Source: Bactericera cockerelli
Taxonomy: Eukaryota > Arthropoda > Insecta > Hemiptera > Triozidae
Reading direction: 5' to 3'
Length of the DNA stretch: 64,000 nucleotides
Assembly: GCA_024516035.1 (NCBI GenBank)
Contig: JAMCCL010000068.1
Location: 50,457 to 114,456 of the forward strand
A model generated the notes under the pieces. It did no database searches and was not told where the DNA came from. It worked only from the letters and a program-made list of their open reading frames with translations. Positions 35,133 to 46,894 of the stretch are shown here, piece after piece. The position numbers were made by a program, and so were the translations under genes. Numbering within the stretch: position 1 is the first letter of the stretch; the number at the start of each line of letters is the position of its first letter.

Positions 35133-35680
35133 TGAGTTAGGGGGGCACGGGCCCCAAAATAATTCCCAATTCTAAGACTAATCCCGTAAAAAAAAGATCT
35201 CAATAAGTTAGGGGGGCACAGGCCCCAAAATAATTCCCAATTCTAAGACTAATCCCGTAAAAAAAAAAAGATCTCAATAAGTTAGGGGGGCACGGGACCC
35301 AAAATAATTCCCAATTCTAAGACTAATCCCGTAAAAAAATCTCAATAAGTTAGGGGGGCACGGGACCCAAAATAGTTCCCAATTCTAAGACTAATCCCGT
35401 AAAAAAAAGATCTCAATAAGTTAGGGGGCACAGGCCCCAAAATAATTCCCAATTCTAAGACTAATCCCGTAAAAAAAAGATCTCAATAAGTTAGGGGGGC
35501 ACGGGACCCAAAATAATTCCCAATTCTAAAACTAATCCCGTAAAAAAAAAGATCTCAATAAGTTAGGGGGGCACGGGACCCAAAATAATTCCCAATTCTA
35601 AGACTAATCCCGTAAAAAAAAAAGATATCAATAAGCTAGGGGGGCACGGGACCCAAGATAATTCCCAATTCTAAGACCAA
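35133..35680 (+). repeat. Minisatellite, about 71-bp unit, 8 copies, inside the hAT element
   Basis: The unit starts GTTAGGGGGGCACGGG and continues with CCAAAATAATTCCCAATTCT and CCCGTAAAAAAAAGATCTCA. Copies vary in the number of As and in CGGGCCC/CGGGACCC/CAGGCCC. The last is partial. Confidence 0.95.
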
Positions 35681-36226
35681 TAAGAAATAACTAAATAATA
35701 ATGTTGTCAAATCCACACAGATTGTCCGAGAAACCTGAAATTTTACCTATAGGTCCATTTGGATCAGGGAATATATCTCTAATCTCTAGGGTTCAGCTAC
35801 ACGGGGTAAGGACAAAAAATGGATGGGTAACACAAAAAAAATCACATTTTTCGACCGATATTAAATTTTTTTTCTCAAAATTTATCGTGACGGCGCGCCA
35901 CGGTGGCGGCGTATCAACTCAAAAAGAGAAAGTTTTAAGCAAAAGTTCAAGTTTTCATTTGAGATATCAATCACGAAATTCTGATGAGCCGTTTTTGAGC
36001 TATGTTGAGTAAGGACATATAATGGATGGGTAAACAAAAAGTATTTACGTTTTTTTACCTGAATGACATTTTTCTCGAAATTTCTCCTGACGACGTATCA
36101 ACTCAAAGCGAGAATGTTTTTGCAAGGGTTGGAGTCTTCATTTGACATATTGATCGCGAAATTCTGATGAGCCATTCTTGAGCTCCAGTAAGGACAAAAA
36201 ATGGATGGGTGACACGAAAAATATTG

Positions 36227-36229
36227 ACA

Positions 36230-36263
<34 letters not shown>

Positions 36264-36302
36264 TGTGTGTGGGTGTGTGTGTATGTGTGTGTGTGTGCGT
36301 GC
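36227..36302 (+). repeat. (TG)n microsatellite
   Basis: A TG run with TTTG, GGG and TATG interruptions, inside the hAT element. ORFs across it are artefacts. Confidence 0.95.
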
Positions 36303-36788
36303 GATAGGCTTGCGAAGCGGCTTGCTAGTTAGGTATTGTGCGATTGTGCCCCCCAGTACAAGAGGGCTATATCCGCGCATGAATACAGTGTTTTTAAGGT
36401 CATCCCCAAATTGGGCAAAGTGATATGCAAGAACAAAAATAATTTTATATTTTTACACAGAATTAAAAGAAAACTTTAGAGCTGAGATATGAAAGAACAA
36501 ACTATTTTTTATATGCATTATTAAAGAATAAATATAATTTTCTTACCTTTTTGTTGACCAAACTTCACTAGTTTTAACTTTTTAAAAAAAGTTTTAAAGA
36601 GCCCAAATCACATTTTTGTAAATATTTTCTCTCGAGCAATTAATTTAAACTAGATTATGATCGGGAATCACATGGAAGTTGTTTACATTTATAATTCTGA
36701 CATTAACCGCAGGCAGCAGGCTCTCCTTGAGGAGAAACACCGCCTCCCCAAATTAGGAAACCTACCCAAATATAGCAACCTTACCCTA

Positions 36789-39700
36789 TATATTTTATAC
36801 TATACCTTCATACATAAGTAATATAATTTTATAATTAATATTTACTCTCTCGGGGCAGTAGCCGAATTTCATAAAACAAAGGGTAGGTATTAGGTCTGAG
36901 CTTTCTCTTAATCCCATCTCAATGCTATCTCGATCATGGCGTTACCCATTTTTCTGAGGGTGCACATTTTCGTTTTAAGTAAATAACAACATAAACTAAT
37001 TTATTTTTAAATCTCACATGTTTCGAGGAAGAGCAAGACAAGGTCCAAAATTTTGTAACTATATGTAATACTTATTTAATTAGAACCTTCATTCTGCGTA
37101 GGATACTAACATGCTTGAATATGCAGAATTCTTCTGAATGTCAAATGAGGTGAAGGAATAAATATGTTTACACAAATAAACCTATAATGCAATAATCTGG
37201 AATAGGTACCGGCTAGCCCCTAGCACGTAAATATGAGGAAAAGGGTTGTAGGATTAGTGACCCATGGATCATCCTGAGACGGAACGGAAAACCAACGCGG
37301 CAATGTATGAACAATTTATTATAATTTTCAATTGGAAATTAATTATTTTTTGTGCTCTAAGCTGGAACTGAACTTGTGACTATCATCTTACTATAGGTAC
37401 TGTCTCTATTATTTGAGCACACTAAGATCAAAAAGTAGGTAATTCTACAACGAAGAAATGTACAGGTGTGTATTTCAATATTATACTATTTTTTTACATT
37501 TCACATCAAGAATTCTTTGAAGAGATCCTCTTTCTCTTCCTTACCTGTATCAAGAGTAACCCTGACTACTTTCATTCATTCAGATTCATTCATTCCAAGA
37601 CACAATTCATTCATAGATTCATTCATTCAGTTCACCATTCATTCTCTGCCTTCATTTAGCTCGTTTGCTTTGAGATATTCAGCCTCTGGTAATGCCGCCA
37701 CACAAATATCTTCAGGTTTGAGGTAGTTATGGTTTGAATGAATATTAAGGTGCTAGCTGGATGAGGATAAGCATTACCCATCATGAGGTGTCATTATTAC
37801 TAATCATTGTAGCATTACTACTGGTCTTCGTGGTAATCACCACATGGCTCTACAACTAGGTACACTATACACTAAACATAATCTACACTACAGTACAATA
37901 CACTATCTACAATAAAATACGATGTAATTTTAGTGTACAGAGTATAGACATAGTTATTTGTAAATGTACCTTTCATATGCGTGAGTATTTCTCCTATTTT
38001 CGTCCTCTTGTATCTCCATCTTCTCCTGCATCTCTTCATCTACAATGTCCTGTTTGTATATCTGCATATGGCACATCATGAGAAGCTCACCAGAGAACCT
38101 TGTAACTTTGATTTGTATATTACACGAGCATTAGACAGTAAACATTTGTATATTACTGTTTTTCTTTTTCTTTTACTCTTCAAATCTATAAATGGAAATT
38201 CAGTCACAAACTTCAATCTACTTCCTATAGCAACTGCTGTTATTGTGTCAGATATACTCGTAGATAAATATAAATATTAATTGAATAAAAAATGAGAATG
38301 AAATCCCCAATTTATATTTTAAGCTCTGCTATCGTTGAGTCATAACAACGGCTTTTGTTGTTGTCTTTTTTATGGTTTTTATTTCGATACCTCTCCATTT
38401 TTTTGTCAATTTCAATTTTTATCCCATTCAAATCACTTTAATATTTTGTAGATATTTTTGTGTCATCCTCATTTTTTTATCTTTGAAAATATTAGTTCTG
38501 TTACAGAGCGGCGCCAATATTTGAGTTATTACAACATCCTCATCTAACGGGTGATATAACACAAGAAACAAATGCTGATATATATTATTATTTCTCCATT
38601 TAATCACTCAATCACAATTAACTTTCTACAATTAAGTAAATTGTAATCGGGAACTATATTCGTATTTGAGCTGATAATATTTCTGGACAAAATAATCAGC
38701 TTTGATTCCAAAAAAGTGACACAAAATGTTGTCTCCACCGAGGTGCATGATAAATTTAATACTGGACGTCATTTCGACAAAGTATAATTATTAACACTGC
38801 AGGAACCCAGTTCTAAGTTCAATTTCTTCAATCCTATAACAAATTAGGTCACAGATGAAGACACACCCGATTCATTTCCATTACAATACATTTTTCTGAT
38901 TAACTATCTTAAAGAATATGTTTCATAAAATTAAGGGTAGTTAAAAAGTGACAACAAACATTTTCTTCATACTTAGGTAAGTAATCAACTATAAGTTTTC
39001 ATTTAAAAGAATATTTAAAAAAAATGGTTATACGACAATTTTAGAGAATCTTTTCGTTACATCCTGTTTTCATTCTAAATCTAATGGATTGTTATGCATT
39101 TTATTCAATATTTTATTTATTTTTTACTCCAAGTTTTAATTGGAACGATTCAGTCAGTGTTTTATTTTGTATTTACATATTATTTGATTAATTTAAAATT
39201 GATATTTTCCAATTCAATTTCATTTTTCTGTATAACTTTCTTCAATTATTATTTTTGCCTGGAGGTATTTCAGTATTGTTCTCCTTTGAGTAACAGGAAG
39301 CTTTGTCCCTCCAGGTTATCATATTTAGGATGAGTTAACCAGTATGTACTATTTTTGGTGTTGAGAAAAGTTCTTACATGTTTATAACTAACTGCTGAAC
39401 CTTCTATAGATGCTAGGAAAAAATTTGAATCTTTTCCATACTATGTATTCCTAACAAAATCAATACCTAAAACCTTGCCTCTATAGTGCAATAAAAACTT
39501 GCCTCTACACTGTTAATGACATAAATTATTACAGAATAATATTGTTTTATAGGATTTTCACTGATTTTGAACAAGATTGATACCAACAAAGAAAACAATT
39601 TATTATAATTATTAGAACCTAAGGAAAATTCATGAAAAATTTCCATCATGATCATGGATATTCGTAAAATACACCGCCTAGAAAAGAAGATATAGTAACA

Positions 39701-41040
39701 ACCTACCTATATACCTAGTACCTATACTCTCATAAAGAAATGTTTTGTTTATGACATTCAGTAGCTCTACACTATGGATTTTCCAAAAGAACGAATTGAC
39801 ATTCTAAAAATTATGCACAAAGCTTTCTCTTACATTTGCAGGCTAGGCTGTCCTGCTTCCATTGTGCCAATTATTTCAATGCTTGTTTTCTTACACATTG
39901 CTGTAAGAATTCTTTGGGCAAACGCCTCTTTTATAAATGGCTCAACTCATTTACCTACCTACTTTCGTGTAGATTTTTTAAATAATTATAAACTGAGAGC
40001 TTATGTAAAATTTAGCCTATGAGGTAGGTGATGGGTAGTAAAATTATCAAACTGTGGGCGGGCTTACACACACGCAAACATTCACTTTAACACTAATAAC
40101 GAGGCAGTAGGCAGTATCCACTTACACACGCTAACTTTGTTTGACAAGTGCTGCAAGTCTTTACTCTTGAACTTATTTTCTAGACTAGATAGACTCTACA
40201 GAGTTTAAATTTTGTTAGGTACCTATATATTTATGAGTGCAGATAATATGAACTCGATAAAAGCTCCAGGGCCCCTTGATCAACTGAGAACCCACATTTT
40301 CTGACTGTCAAGAGGACATCATATATTATATTAGGTGAGAGTAGCTCCTCACTAGAAAGAGATCCTAGAAGCGTAAAAAATGTACCAATTTTAATGATAA
40401 ATTTTTATTTAATCCAATCAAACCAGAGTTGGAAAGTCATTAATAAGACCATTAATTTGATACTTCACACAATAGGTCATTCAATAGGTCTATTTGGACT
40501 CTTAAGGTTCAAAAACTTTGAGACAATTTTGTTATTGGTGTATTTTTTCTTTGTAATCTATACAGAAGAAGAAGAATAAGCAAAAACAATTTGTAAAGAC
40601 AGTATACTCACCCATAGAAGGATTTCTGCAAATCCACAAAATAGCGCCTATCTTAAAATGACTTGTGGCTGACAAAATTATAAGAACTACCTTCGAGTAA
40701 GTATATATTTAATAACTCACAAAGGACAGTCGAAACTTTCTCAAATATTATGCGAACGAGGAAGCACTATCCAATCTTCTGTCGATACATTATAGTTTCG
40801 CAACCATAGAGAATATTATTGGGGTTTTTGGTAATAATCCAGACGAACTTTTAGGGAACTTAAAATATCTTGAGTGCAGAAGCAATACATCACGGGCGAG
40901 TGTTGGCCGATAAATTTTATTTTGTTTTATTGAAAACATTTTTCTGTTGGTAAATTTTTTATCTTCTTTTTGAGAGACTCTGTACCATATTGAAAGTGCA
41001 GTCATCAGTCATGTATACAATAGACCTCATGAGACACAGA
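36789..41040. other. Gene-free AT-rich region
   Basis: None of the 60-100-codon ORFs (for example 37466-37726, 37981-38280, 39094-39333, 39774-40022) has a recognisable domain, and most are hydrophobic products of A/T-rich sequence. Bases 37570-37650 hold a degenerate (ATTC)n. No RNA gene was recognised. Confidence 0.5.
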
Positions 41041-41060
41041 CCATCACCTAGCTCTTACCC

Positions 41061-41340
41061 CCATCACCTAGCTCCCACCCTAGCAATACCAACTAGAATC
41101 TGCTTGTGCTGCTTCAACAGACTACCACCATCACCTAGCTCCCACCCTAGCAATACCAACTAGAATCTGCTTGTGCTGCTTCAACAGACTACCACCATCA
41201 CCTAGCTCCCACCCTAGCAATACCAACTAGAATCTGCTTGTGCTGCCTCAACAGACTACCCCCATCACCTAGCTCCCACCCTAGCAATAGCAACTAGAAT
41301 CTGCTGGTGCTGCTTCGACAGACTACCACCATCACCTAGT
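41061..41340 (+). repeat. Minisatellite, 67-bp unit, 4 full copies
   Basis: The unit starts CCATCACCTAGCTCCCACCC and ends GCTTCAACAGACTACCA. Copies start at 41061, 41128, 41195 and 41262, with a partial fifth at 41329. A partial copy start also precedes the array at 41041. The copies are nearly identical, so the array is young. Confidence 0.95.
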
Positions 41341-41342
41341 TC

Positions 41343-42769
41343 ACCGGTCTATGAAGTGTAGCTTGCAATCTTTGGGAAGGAGATGCGTTTACTCATTTAA
41401 AGAAAGTGTGATATTTTGTATTTATTTATATACCATAGCAATGTATACTAATGCCATCAAGTATATGTTTAGATGTACTTGAAAGCATCTTAAGAGATTC
41501 TTTTCCTCGTATTCCTCCCCTATTCCCCTTCCTCCTCTTCAAATCCTCTTTCTTCCCCATTCCCAACTCTGTTATCAGTGCCAGGGCGACACCACAAGAC
41601 AAATGACTCCATTTAAAAACATACCCCTTTGGTTTCTTCTCCGCTGTTCTGTATTTCTCATTCGAGCGTCTTCCATTACTTCTTACAATCCCACTTTCGC
41701 GTCTAAAGAGGAGAACAGGAGCTACAAAATGAGACTCGTCTTGTGGATGAAGTTGTCTTGACTGTTAGTAGCGGATTCATGAAACTCCCTTGAGTCTGAG
41801 ATTAGCCTTGGAAATCACTTTGACAAATACCTACATAAGAAGACTTTCTGTCAGAACATTACTGGTTATGTATTACACATGTACAACTGTACATATAGGT
41901 AATCTCTACTATTTCTATTTGAGGCTCGAGCCTTAAATTTCATGGCATTTTTCAACAAATGTTTAAATATACGAGACGGTAATTATCTAGGCACTCCATT
42001 TGAAACTACAATAAAAAGCTTCACAAGGATTTGAACACATCTTTTATACACATTTTGCAAGGTAATATTTTTGTTTTAGAGATATAACCCGGAAACAAAA
42101 GAACCGATTTTCATGAAATTTCTGGTGCCTATATGATGTTGGTGTAGGATATACTAAGACATCGTTGAAAAACATATTTACATTGAAGTACAATGTACTT
42201 TGTTTTTCAATTTCATAGCTCCACGACTTTTATTCAGGCCAATCCACCGCTTTTACATCTAATGCACCCCTGCTCTAGAGTTGCCATTATTATGTTGTAT
42301 CTTCTTTGAATTCTTTTTATTGCTTCTATACTTACTTTTTTATTGTCTATTTCCTTTGATTAAACCTTTATTTATTTCTACTTCATTCTCTTTCCAATGT
42401 GTTTGCTATTGCTTTTCCATTGGCTGGAATTTCATAGCGATTTAATTTGGTATTCTTATTCGATTTGGTACTTTTGGCAAAACTTTGTGACGCAGTCAGT
42501 ATCGTTTTCGAGTATCTCTTTTCTATCTTCACTATTTTTATATATTGACCACAGTAATATATTATCAATTTAAAATTACTAGCTTACCTACTTCATAGCT
42601 GCATTCTACTTACAATAAAAGTTGCTCAGCAATATTGATAAATTGTAAATTGAACCTTCAAAAAAAAAAAAAATTACACAGGTTGGAACTCCACAAGCAA
42701 AGACCCAATTATCACACCGACCTCGATTAGATCTAATGAAACCAGTTGATTCTATTTGGTTTTAAGGTC
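41343..42769. other. Gene-free region
   Basis: No gene. Bases 42060-42200 (GATATAACCCGG, GATTTTCATGAAATTTCTGG) look like the interior of a non-autonomous repeat, but no ends can be found. A run of As lies at 42661-42673. Confidence 0.45.
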
Positions 42770-42988
42770 CTGATTTTCATTTGAGGTAGTCATCAGCACG
42801 GGGGTTTCACCCTCCATTCACTGGGAATCGAACCAGCTACCCACAATAACCTCAACTAGCCTGGGTAGGGCCGGAAATGCTAGCATCACGTGTTCGGAGG
42901 GAACAGAATTTTCTGTTCCCTCAGGATCTCCAGACTACAAGCAGTAGCAGAACTTACGCCACGGAGGCTGGCTGAGTTAATCGAGTCT
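42770..42988 (-). mobile_element. tRNA-derived SINE sharing its tail with the 5S-derived SINE
   Basis: The minus strand starts with a tRNA-like head (GCCTCCGTGGCGTAAGTTCT). It has an inverted GAGGGAACAGAA/TTCTGTTCCCTC hairpin and continues to GGTTCGATTCCCAGTGAATG and GAGGGTGAAACCCCCG. The last part matches the tail of the element at 49703-49971. The exact 3' end is not clear. Confidence 0.55.
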
Positions 42989-44027
42989 TTATTTTTCCAT
43001 TTCTAGACTAACAAACCTGAGCAGCCTAAAGCTTCTCTGTCATAGGTAGATGAGATGTGCGGAATAAGAACTCCATTCAGACAGCATTAGAAGAAGTTGT
43101 ACTTTAGTCATTTCCAAAGTGTCTGACAAAGTACTTAATACGAGAGAAATAAAAACCATAATAAACGGAAAAAAAAATGTAAGCCCACTCCAAACTTTCA
43201 GAATGATAGCGTTTTATCACCATTCACTTGAAGATTTTAACCCACTCTGGTCAGGCGTTGTCATGGTGATATTAGGACGCCTTTTTATTTTGGCGCCGCA
43301 CTTTTGAGTTTTTATTCATGGCAAACACGCAGCTAAATTGATTGTTTGACCTTCCTTCCCCCCCACTGAGGCGGATGAGGAAACCACAAACTTTTCACCC
43401 ATACATATTTTCTCTCTCTCTGAAAAATGTCACTACATTTTTAAATGTATTAATTCACTTGTATTTATCTACATACTTAAATAATATGTTGTATATTGTA
43501 TAATAATGATAAGATATCCCCTGTTCTTTTTTTATGTTTTTCAGGATAATCTTCTTTTTTGTTGTTGTTAAAGAAATATTGATTGCTAACTGTATTTTTT
43601 TTTTTTTTTTTAATTCTCTCTCGGAGCGAGTATTTGTAAATAAGTACTTGACGACTACCTAAATAAAATATTTGAATATTTTTTAAATTAAAGTGTTCCA
43701 TAATTTTTTTTTTTTTATGTTTTCCACCCATTCCTACATAAAAAAGAAATAAATGTTTTTTGTAGATTTGATTTTATATTAATATTTATTTTACCAACAT
43801 ATTTCATTTAAATACAATAAATAAAATTTTATAAATTTGTAGGAAACTTATTTAGATTAGTATAATACATACATTGAAATTTACTTGTATTTACATGAAG
43901 AAAAAACAGGACTGAAATAGGCTGAAAGAATTAAGACCATCAGAAAAAGCCATACCAAAAGATGCAGCGAAAATATTAAGCACATTTTAAAGATTGATAT
44001 AACTTCAGATTTTGTATTGTACTTATA
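42989..44027. other. Gene-free region
   Basis: No gene. Bases 43230-43335 are complex, moderately GC-rich and free of repeats, which makes them a possible conserved non-coding block. The rest is A/T-rich with a T run at 43594-43611. Confidence 0.4.
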
Positions 44028-44672
44028 CAGGGTGGGGCAAAACTGTGGAAACCCCTAAATGAGGAGCATACGTGCAAAAATGAACATCGCCGGAAAATAT
44101 GAATTTTCAGTATGAAGGAAAAATTGATATTATGAAAAGTAAAACAATATAGAAACAAGTATGGATCTGTTCAGATTTGATTGATACGGTCATTTTGAAA
44201 GCGCAATTACTATGGGATGTGTTTGAGTAAGGTCGTTCGTTGTTTAATTTTTGAATTCCGCTCAGTATAAACTGTTAGAATTATTCTAACTCCATTTTTT
44301 GTATTTTTGGAGATATTCAATTTGCACTATGCTCCTCAAAATATAAATTACGAAGGACTTTCGGAGTAAGTTGGGAATTTTGCAAGGTAAACCGGGGCCC
44401 CTATGTCAGGACCAAGTTAATTTTTTTACATTTTTTTTTTTTTTTTTTCAATGGAGCTGAAATTTTCAGAGTAAGTTCCATACATGCCAAAAATTTGCCA
44501 TATTTACTGACCATATAATGTTAAGCAACGTCGAGCTAGGCGAGGGTTTTGGATCAAAATTTTATTTCGGCAAAAAAGCTGCAATTTTTGTCTTATCGAG
44601 CTGAAACTTTTAAGGGTATTTTCCTTACATCCTTTGTTATTATTTAGGTTTCCAGACTTTTGCTCCGACCTG
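44028..44672. mobile_element. Tc1/mariner-type MITE, 645 bp, diverged ends
   Basis: The left end CAGGGTGGGGCAAAACTGTG continues GAAACCCCTAAAT. The inverted right end reads CAGGTCGGAGCAAAAGTCTG, then GAAACCTAAAT. Most positions match across about 32 bp. CAGGGTG(T)GGCAAAA ends are typical of mariner-like elements. TA precedes the left end, but the right flank is ATA, so the duplication is imperfect. No transposase frame. Confidence 0.55.
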
Positions 44673-44674
44673 AT

Positions 44675-45442
44675 ATTACTGGACACTTAAATCTCAAGGA
44701 TTGTTTTACATAATTATGTTTATGACGTGATATATTGATAAATTTCAACTGAAATTACTAAATATTAATGTACAAATCTATGCAACGAAGTCGATTGGTA
44801 TGTTTTTACACCACCTAAGAGTACATCTGGAGAACTCGGGCTGTGAGGTGGTCAATCATTTACATAAAAATTGTGAAATTCTTCAATATTCATAACAAAA
44901 GTAATCTTTGGTTTCATAGACATAATTATGATAAAATAATATAATTATTAAACTATCTATTTATACTAATTATATTTATCAACTGAATCTAACATTTTTT
45001 TTTTTTTTTTTATGGAGTGTACAGAAGTGTTAAAAGTGAATATCACATCTCCACTAATGCTAAAGAAAATTAGATGTCTACTTTAGATAATATCAGCTTA
45101 TTCATATATTATGTTCAAATCAAATATACAATTTATACATAATTATACATAAATGTAGATATCATTAAACCAAACTGCAATCCTTTATTAGCAAAGAAGT
45201 TTGTATGTATACACAAGTTATTTTTTGAGGAAAGTTAATAACAATAAAACATCAACATTCAAAATTGAAATTTAAAAAATGAAGACTTATTTAAAAATAA
45301 ACAAAAAGAAAATTTAATTCAATGACTAATATTTTTAATTTACAATGATTGCTCGGTCTGACATCTCATGTTTGGTTGCTCATTCATTTCTAAATAATAC
45401 AACTCAGAGCAGGGAGCAGTTACCCTCAGAGAGTTTAACAAT
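44675..45442. other. Gene-free AT-rich region
   Basis: No gene, no clear repeat. A T run lies at 44994-45012. Confidence 0.5.
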
Positions 45443-45444
45443 TA

Positions 45445-45768
45445 CAGTCGAACCTGGATATGAGAGAACTGAATCTAACGATATAATAGAACAATAAATT
45501 TACCTCACTATAAAGGAAAATAACTTCTTTATAAGAGAAACCTGGATCATCATCATAGGGTGGCGTCATCGTGAACGATGGTAGCTAGACAGTGGAGGAA
45601 TGACTCAGCACTTCTACCACTGTCTTTACAAGGAGGCTAATAATTGAACAAGGCCCCCCAGAACCAAGCCAATGCTGGTCTACTCCCTGTTTATAGTCTC
45701 CCAGCCAGACTGGATATAAGAGGAAAAAATTCGGTCCCTTAAGTTCACTCATATTTCAGGCTCCACTG
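45445..45768. mobile_element. pogo-type MITE, 324 bp, TA target
   Basis: The left end CAGTCGAACCTGGATATGAG and the inverted right end CAGTGGAGCCTGAAATATGA are variants of the well-known pogo/Tigger terminus (CAGT.GAACC....ATA). Both are flanked by TA (45443-45444 and 45769-45770). The subterminal GAGAACT/GTGAACT also match. The interior is non-coding. Confidence 0.7.
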
Positions 45769-45819
45769 TATTTCCAATCTATACTATCGGAATCCCCGCC
45801 ACAAAGACTACAATAATAA

Positions 45820-46656
45820 GACAGCCGCTTTATTCAGCGACATGCTTCAGACAGCCGCTTTATTCAGCTGCATGCTTCAACAGCCGCTTTATTCAGCGGC
45901 ATGCTTCAGACAGCCACTTTATTCAGCGGCATGCTTCAGACAGCCACTTTATTCAGCGGCATGCTTCAGACAGCCACTTTATTCAGCTGCATGCTTCAGA
46001 CAGCCGCTTTAATTCAGCTGCATGCTTCAGACAGCCGCTTTATTCAGCGGCATGCTTCAGACAGCCACTTTATTCAGCTGCATGCTTCAGACAGCCGCTT
46101 TTATTCAGCGACCGACATGCTTCAGACAGCCGCTTTATTCAGCGGCATGCTTCAGACAGCCACTTTATTCAGCTGCATGCTTCAGACAGCCGCTTTATTC
46201 AGTTGACCGACATGCCTTCAGACAGCCACTTTATTCAGCGGCATGCTTCAGACGGCCACTTTATTCAGCGGCATGCTTCAGACAGCCACTTTAATTCAGC
46301 TGCATGCTTCAGACAGCCGCTTTATTCAGCGGCATGCTTCAGACAGCCGCTTTATTCAGCGACATTGCTTCAGACAGCCGCTTTATTCAGCGACATGCTT
46401 CAGACAGCCGCTTTATTCAGCGGCATGCTTCAGACAGCCATTTTATTCAGCTGCATGCTTCAGACAGCCACTTTATTCAGCTGCATGCTTCAGACAGCCA
46501 CTTTTATTCAGCGGCATGCTTCAGACAGCCACTTTATTCAGCGGCATGCTTCAGACAGCCACTTTATTCAGCTGCATGCTTCAGACAGCCGCTTTATTCA
46601 GCCACTTTATTCAGCGGCATGCTTCAGACAGCCACTTTATTCAGCCGCATGCTTCA
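45820..46656 (-). repeat. 30-bp minisatellite carrying serial AATAAA signals, 3' of HGTX
   Basis: About 28 tandem units of GACAGCCGCTTTATTCAGCG plus GCATGCTTCA (plus strand). On the minus strand each unit contains GAATAAAG, the canonical polyadenylation hexamer in HGTX sense. By my count 26 units keep it, and two have a one-base insertion (TTTAATTC) that destroys it. Many units also form a short hairpin (GCCGC...GCGGC) around the hexamer. The array starts 50 bases past the HGTX stop, and the first hexamer is about 65 bases past it. The 30-base period keeps frames open and creates long repeat ORFs on the plus strand, which are not genes. Confidence 0.9.
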
Positions 46657-46705
46657 AGTCGAGGCCGACATGTGAGGGGGCGGGGCATGGCGGCCAGATG
46701 GAATG

Positions 46706-46894
46706 CTACATGTTCTGCACCCCGCAGTGGGCCGCCAGTTCTCTCCTCAGTCGCTTGGCGGCATTGTCGCTGTGGCGGCTGTACTCCTCCTCCTCCCCTG
46801 AAGACTCCTCCACCTCCTCCTGCTTTCTCTTGGCCGTCGCCATCTCGGCAGCGTGCTTCTTCCTCCACTTGGTCCTCCTGTTCTGGAACCACAC
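46706..46894 (-). CDS. HGTX: NK6-class homeobox protein (HGTX/Nkx6 type), last coding exon
   Basis: The exon encodes 62 residues starting [13 protein letters not shown], the end of homeodomain helix 3, followed by [14 protein letters not shown]. That extension right after the homeodomain is specific to NK6 proteins (vertebrate Nkx6.1/6.2, insect HGTX), which are transcription factors of nervous-system patterning and motor-neuron identity, acting in the nucleus. The start is set by an acceptor: a TTGTGTGTTGCAG just before GTG at 46894. This puts the intron between homeodomain positions 46 and 47, a common homeobox intron site. The tail is acidic ([13 protein letters not shown]), then basic, and ends CGVQNM at the stop 46706-46708. 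The exon is GC-rich, unlike its surroundings. The earlier exons, including homeodomain positions 1-46, are not recognisable in the window. Confidence 0.92.
   Translation of the reverse strand: MWFQNRRTKWRKKHAAEMATAKRKQEEVEESSGEEEEYSRHSDNAAKRLRRELAAHCGVQNM

Larger units (their letters stand above)
35031..36381. mobile_element. Non-autonomous hAT element, 1351 bp, nested in the pogo-like relic
   Basis: CATGCGCGGATATAG and CTATATCCGCGCATG are a perfect 15-bp inverted repeat. The 8-bp TSD AATACAGT is exact (35023-35030 and 36382-36389). The subterminal parts are rich in runs of G and C (GGGGGGGGCACGGGGGCACG and GTGCCCCCC). The interior holds a 71-bp minisatellite, a (TG)n tract, and two copies of a longer repeat at about 35800-36000 and 36005-36190 (the segment ending GATGAGCC...TTGAGCT). 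No transposase. Confidence 0.9.
34612..36786. mobile_element. pogo/mariner-like transposon relic, TA target, with nested hAT
   Basis: The left end GGGTAAGGTTGCCATATTTG and the reverse complement of the right end (GGGTAAGGTTGCTATATTTG) differ at one base. TA flanks both ends (34610-34611 and 36787-36788). Inside, on the minus strand, is a C-terminal zinc-finger segment of the kind that ends pogo/Tigger-like transposases. The hAT MITE at 35031-36381 lies next to that segment. Without it the element would be about 0.8 kb, so the catalytic domain had been deleted before. Confidence 0.75.

Noticed and set aside
36138..36302. Possible telomere-like or centromere-like repeat (TGTGTG with GGGTGTG)
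   Set aside because: It is a plain TG microsatellite within a hAT element, with no TTAGG units.
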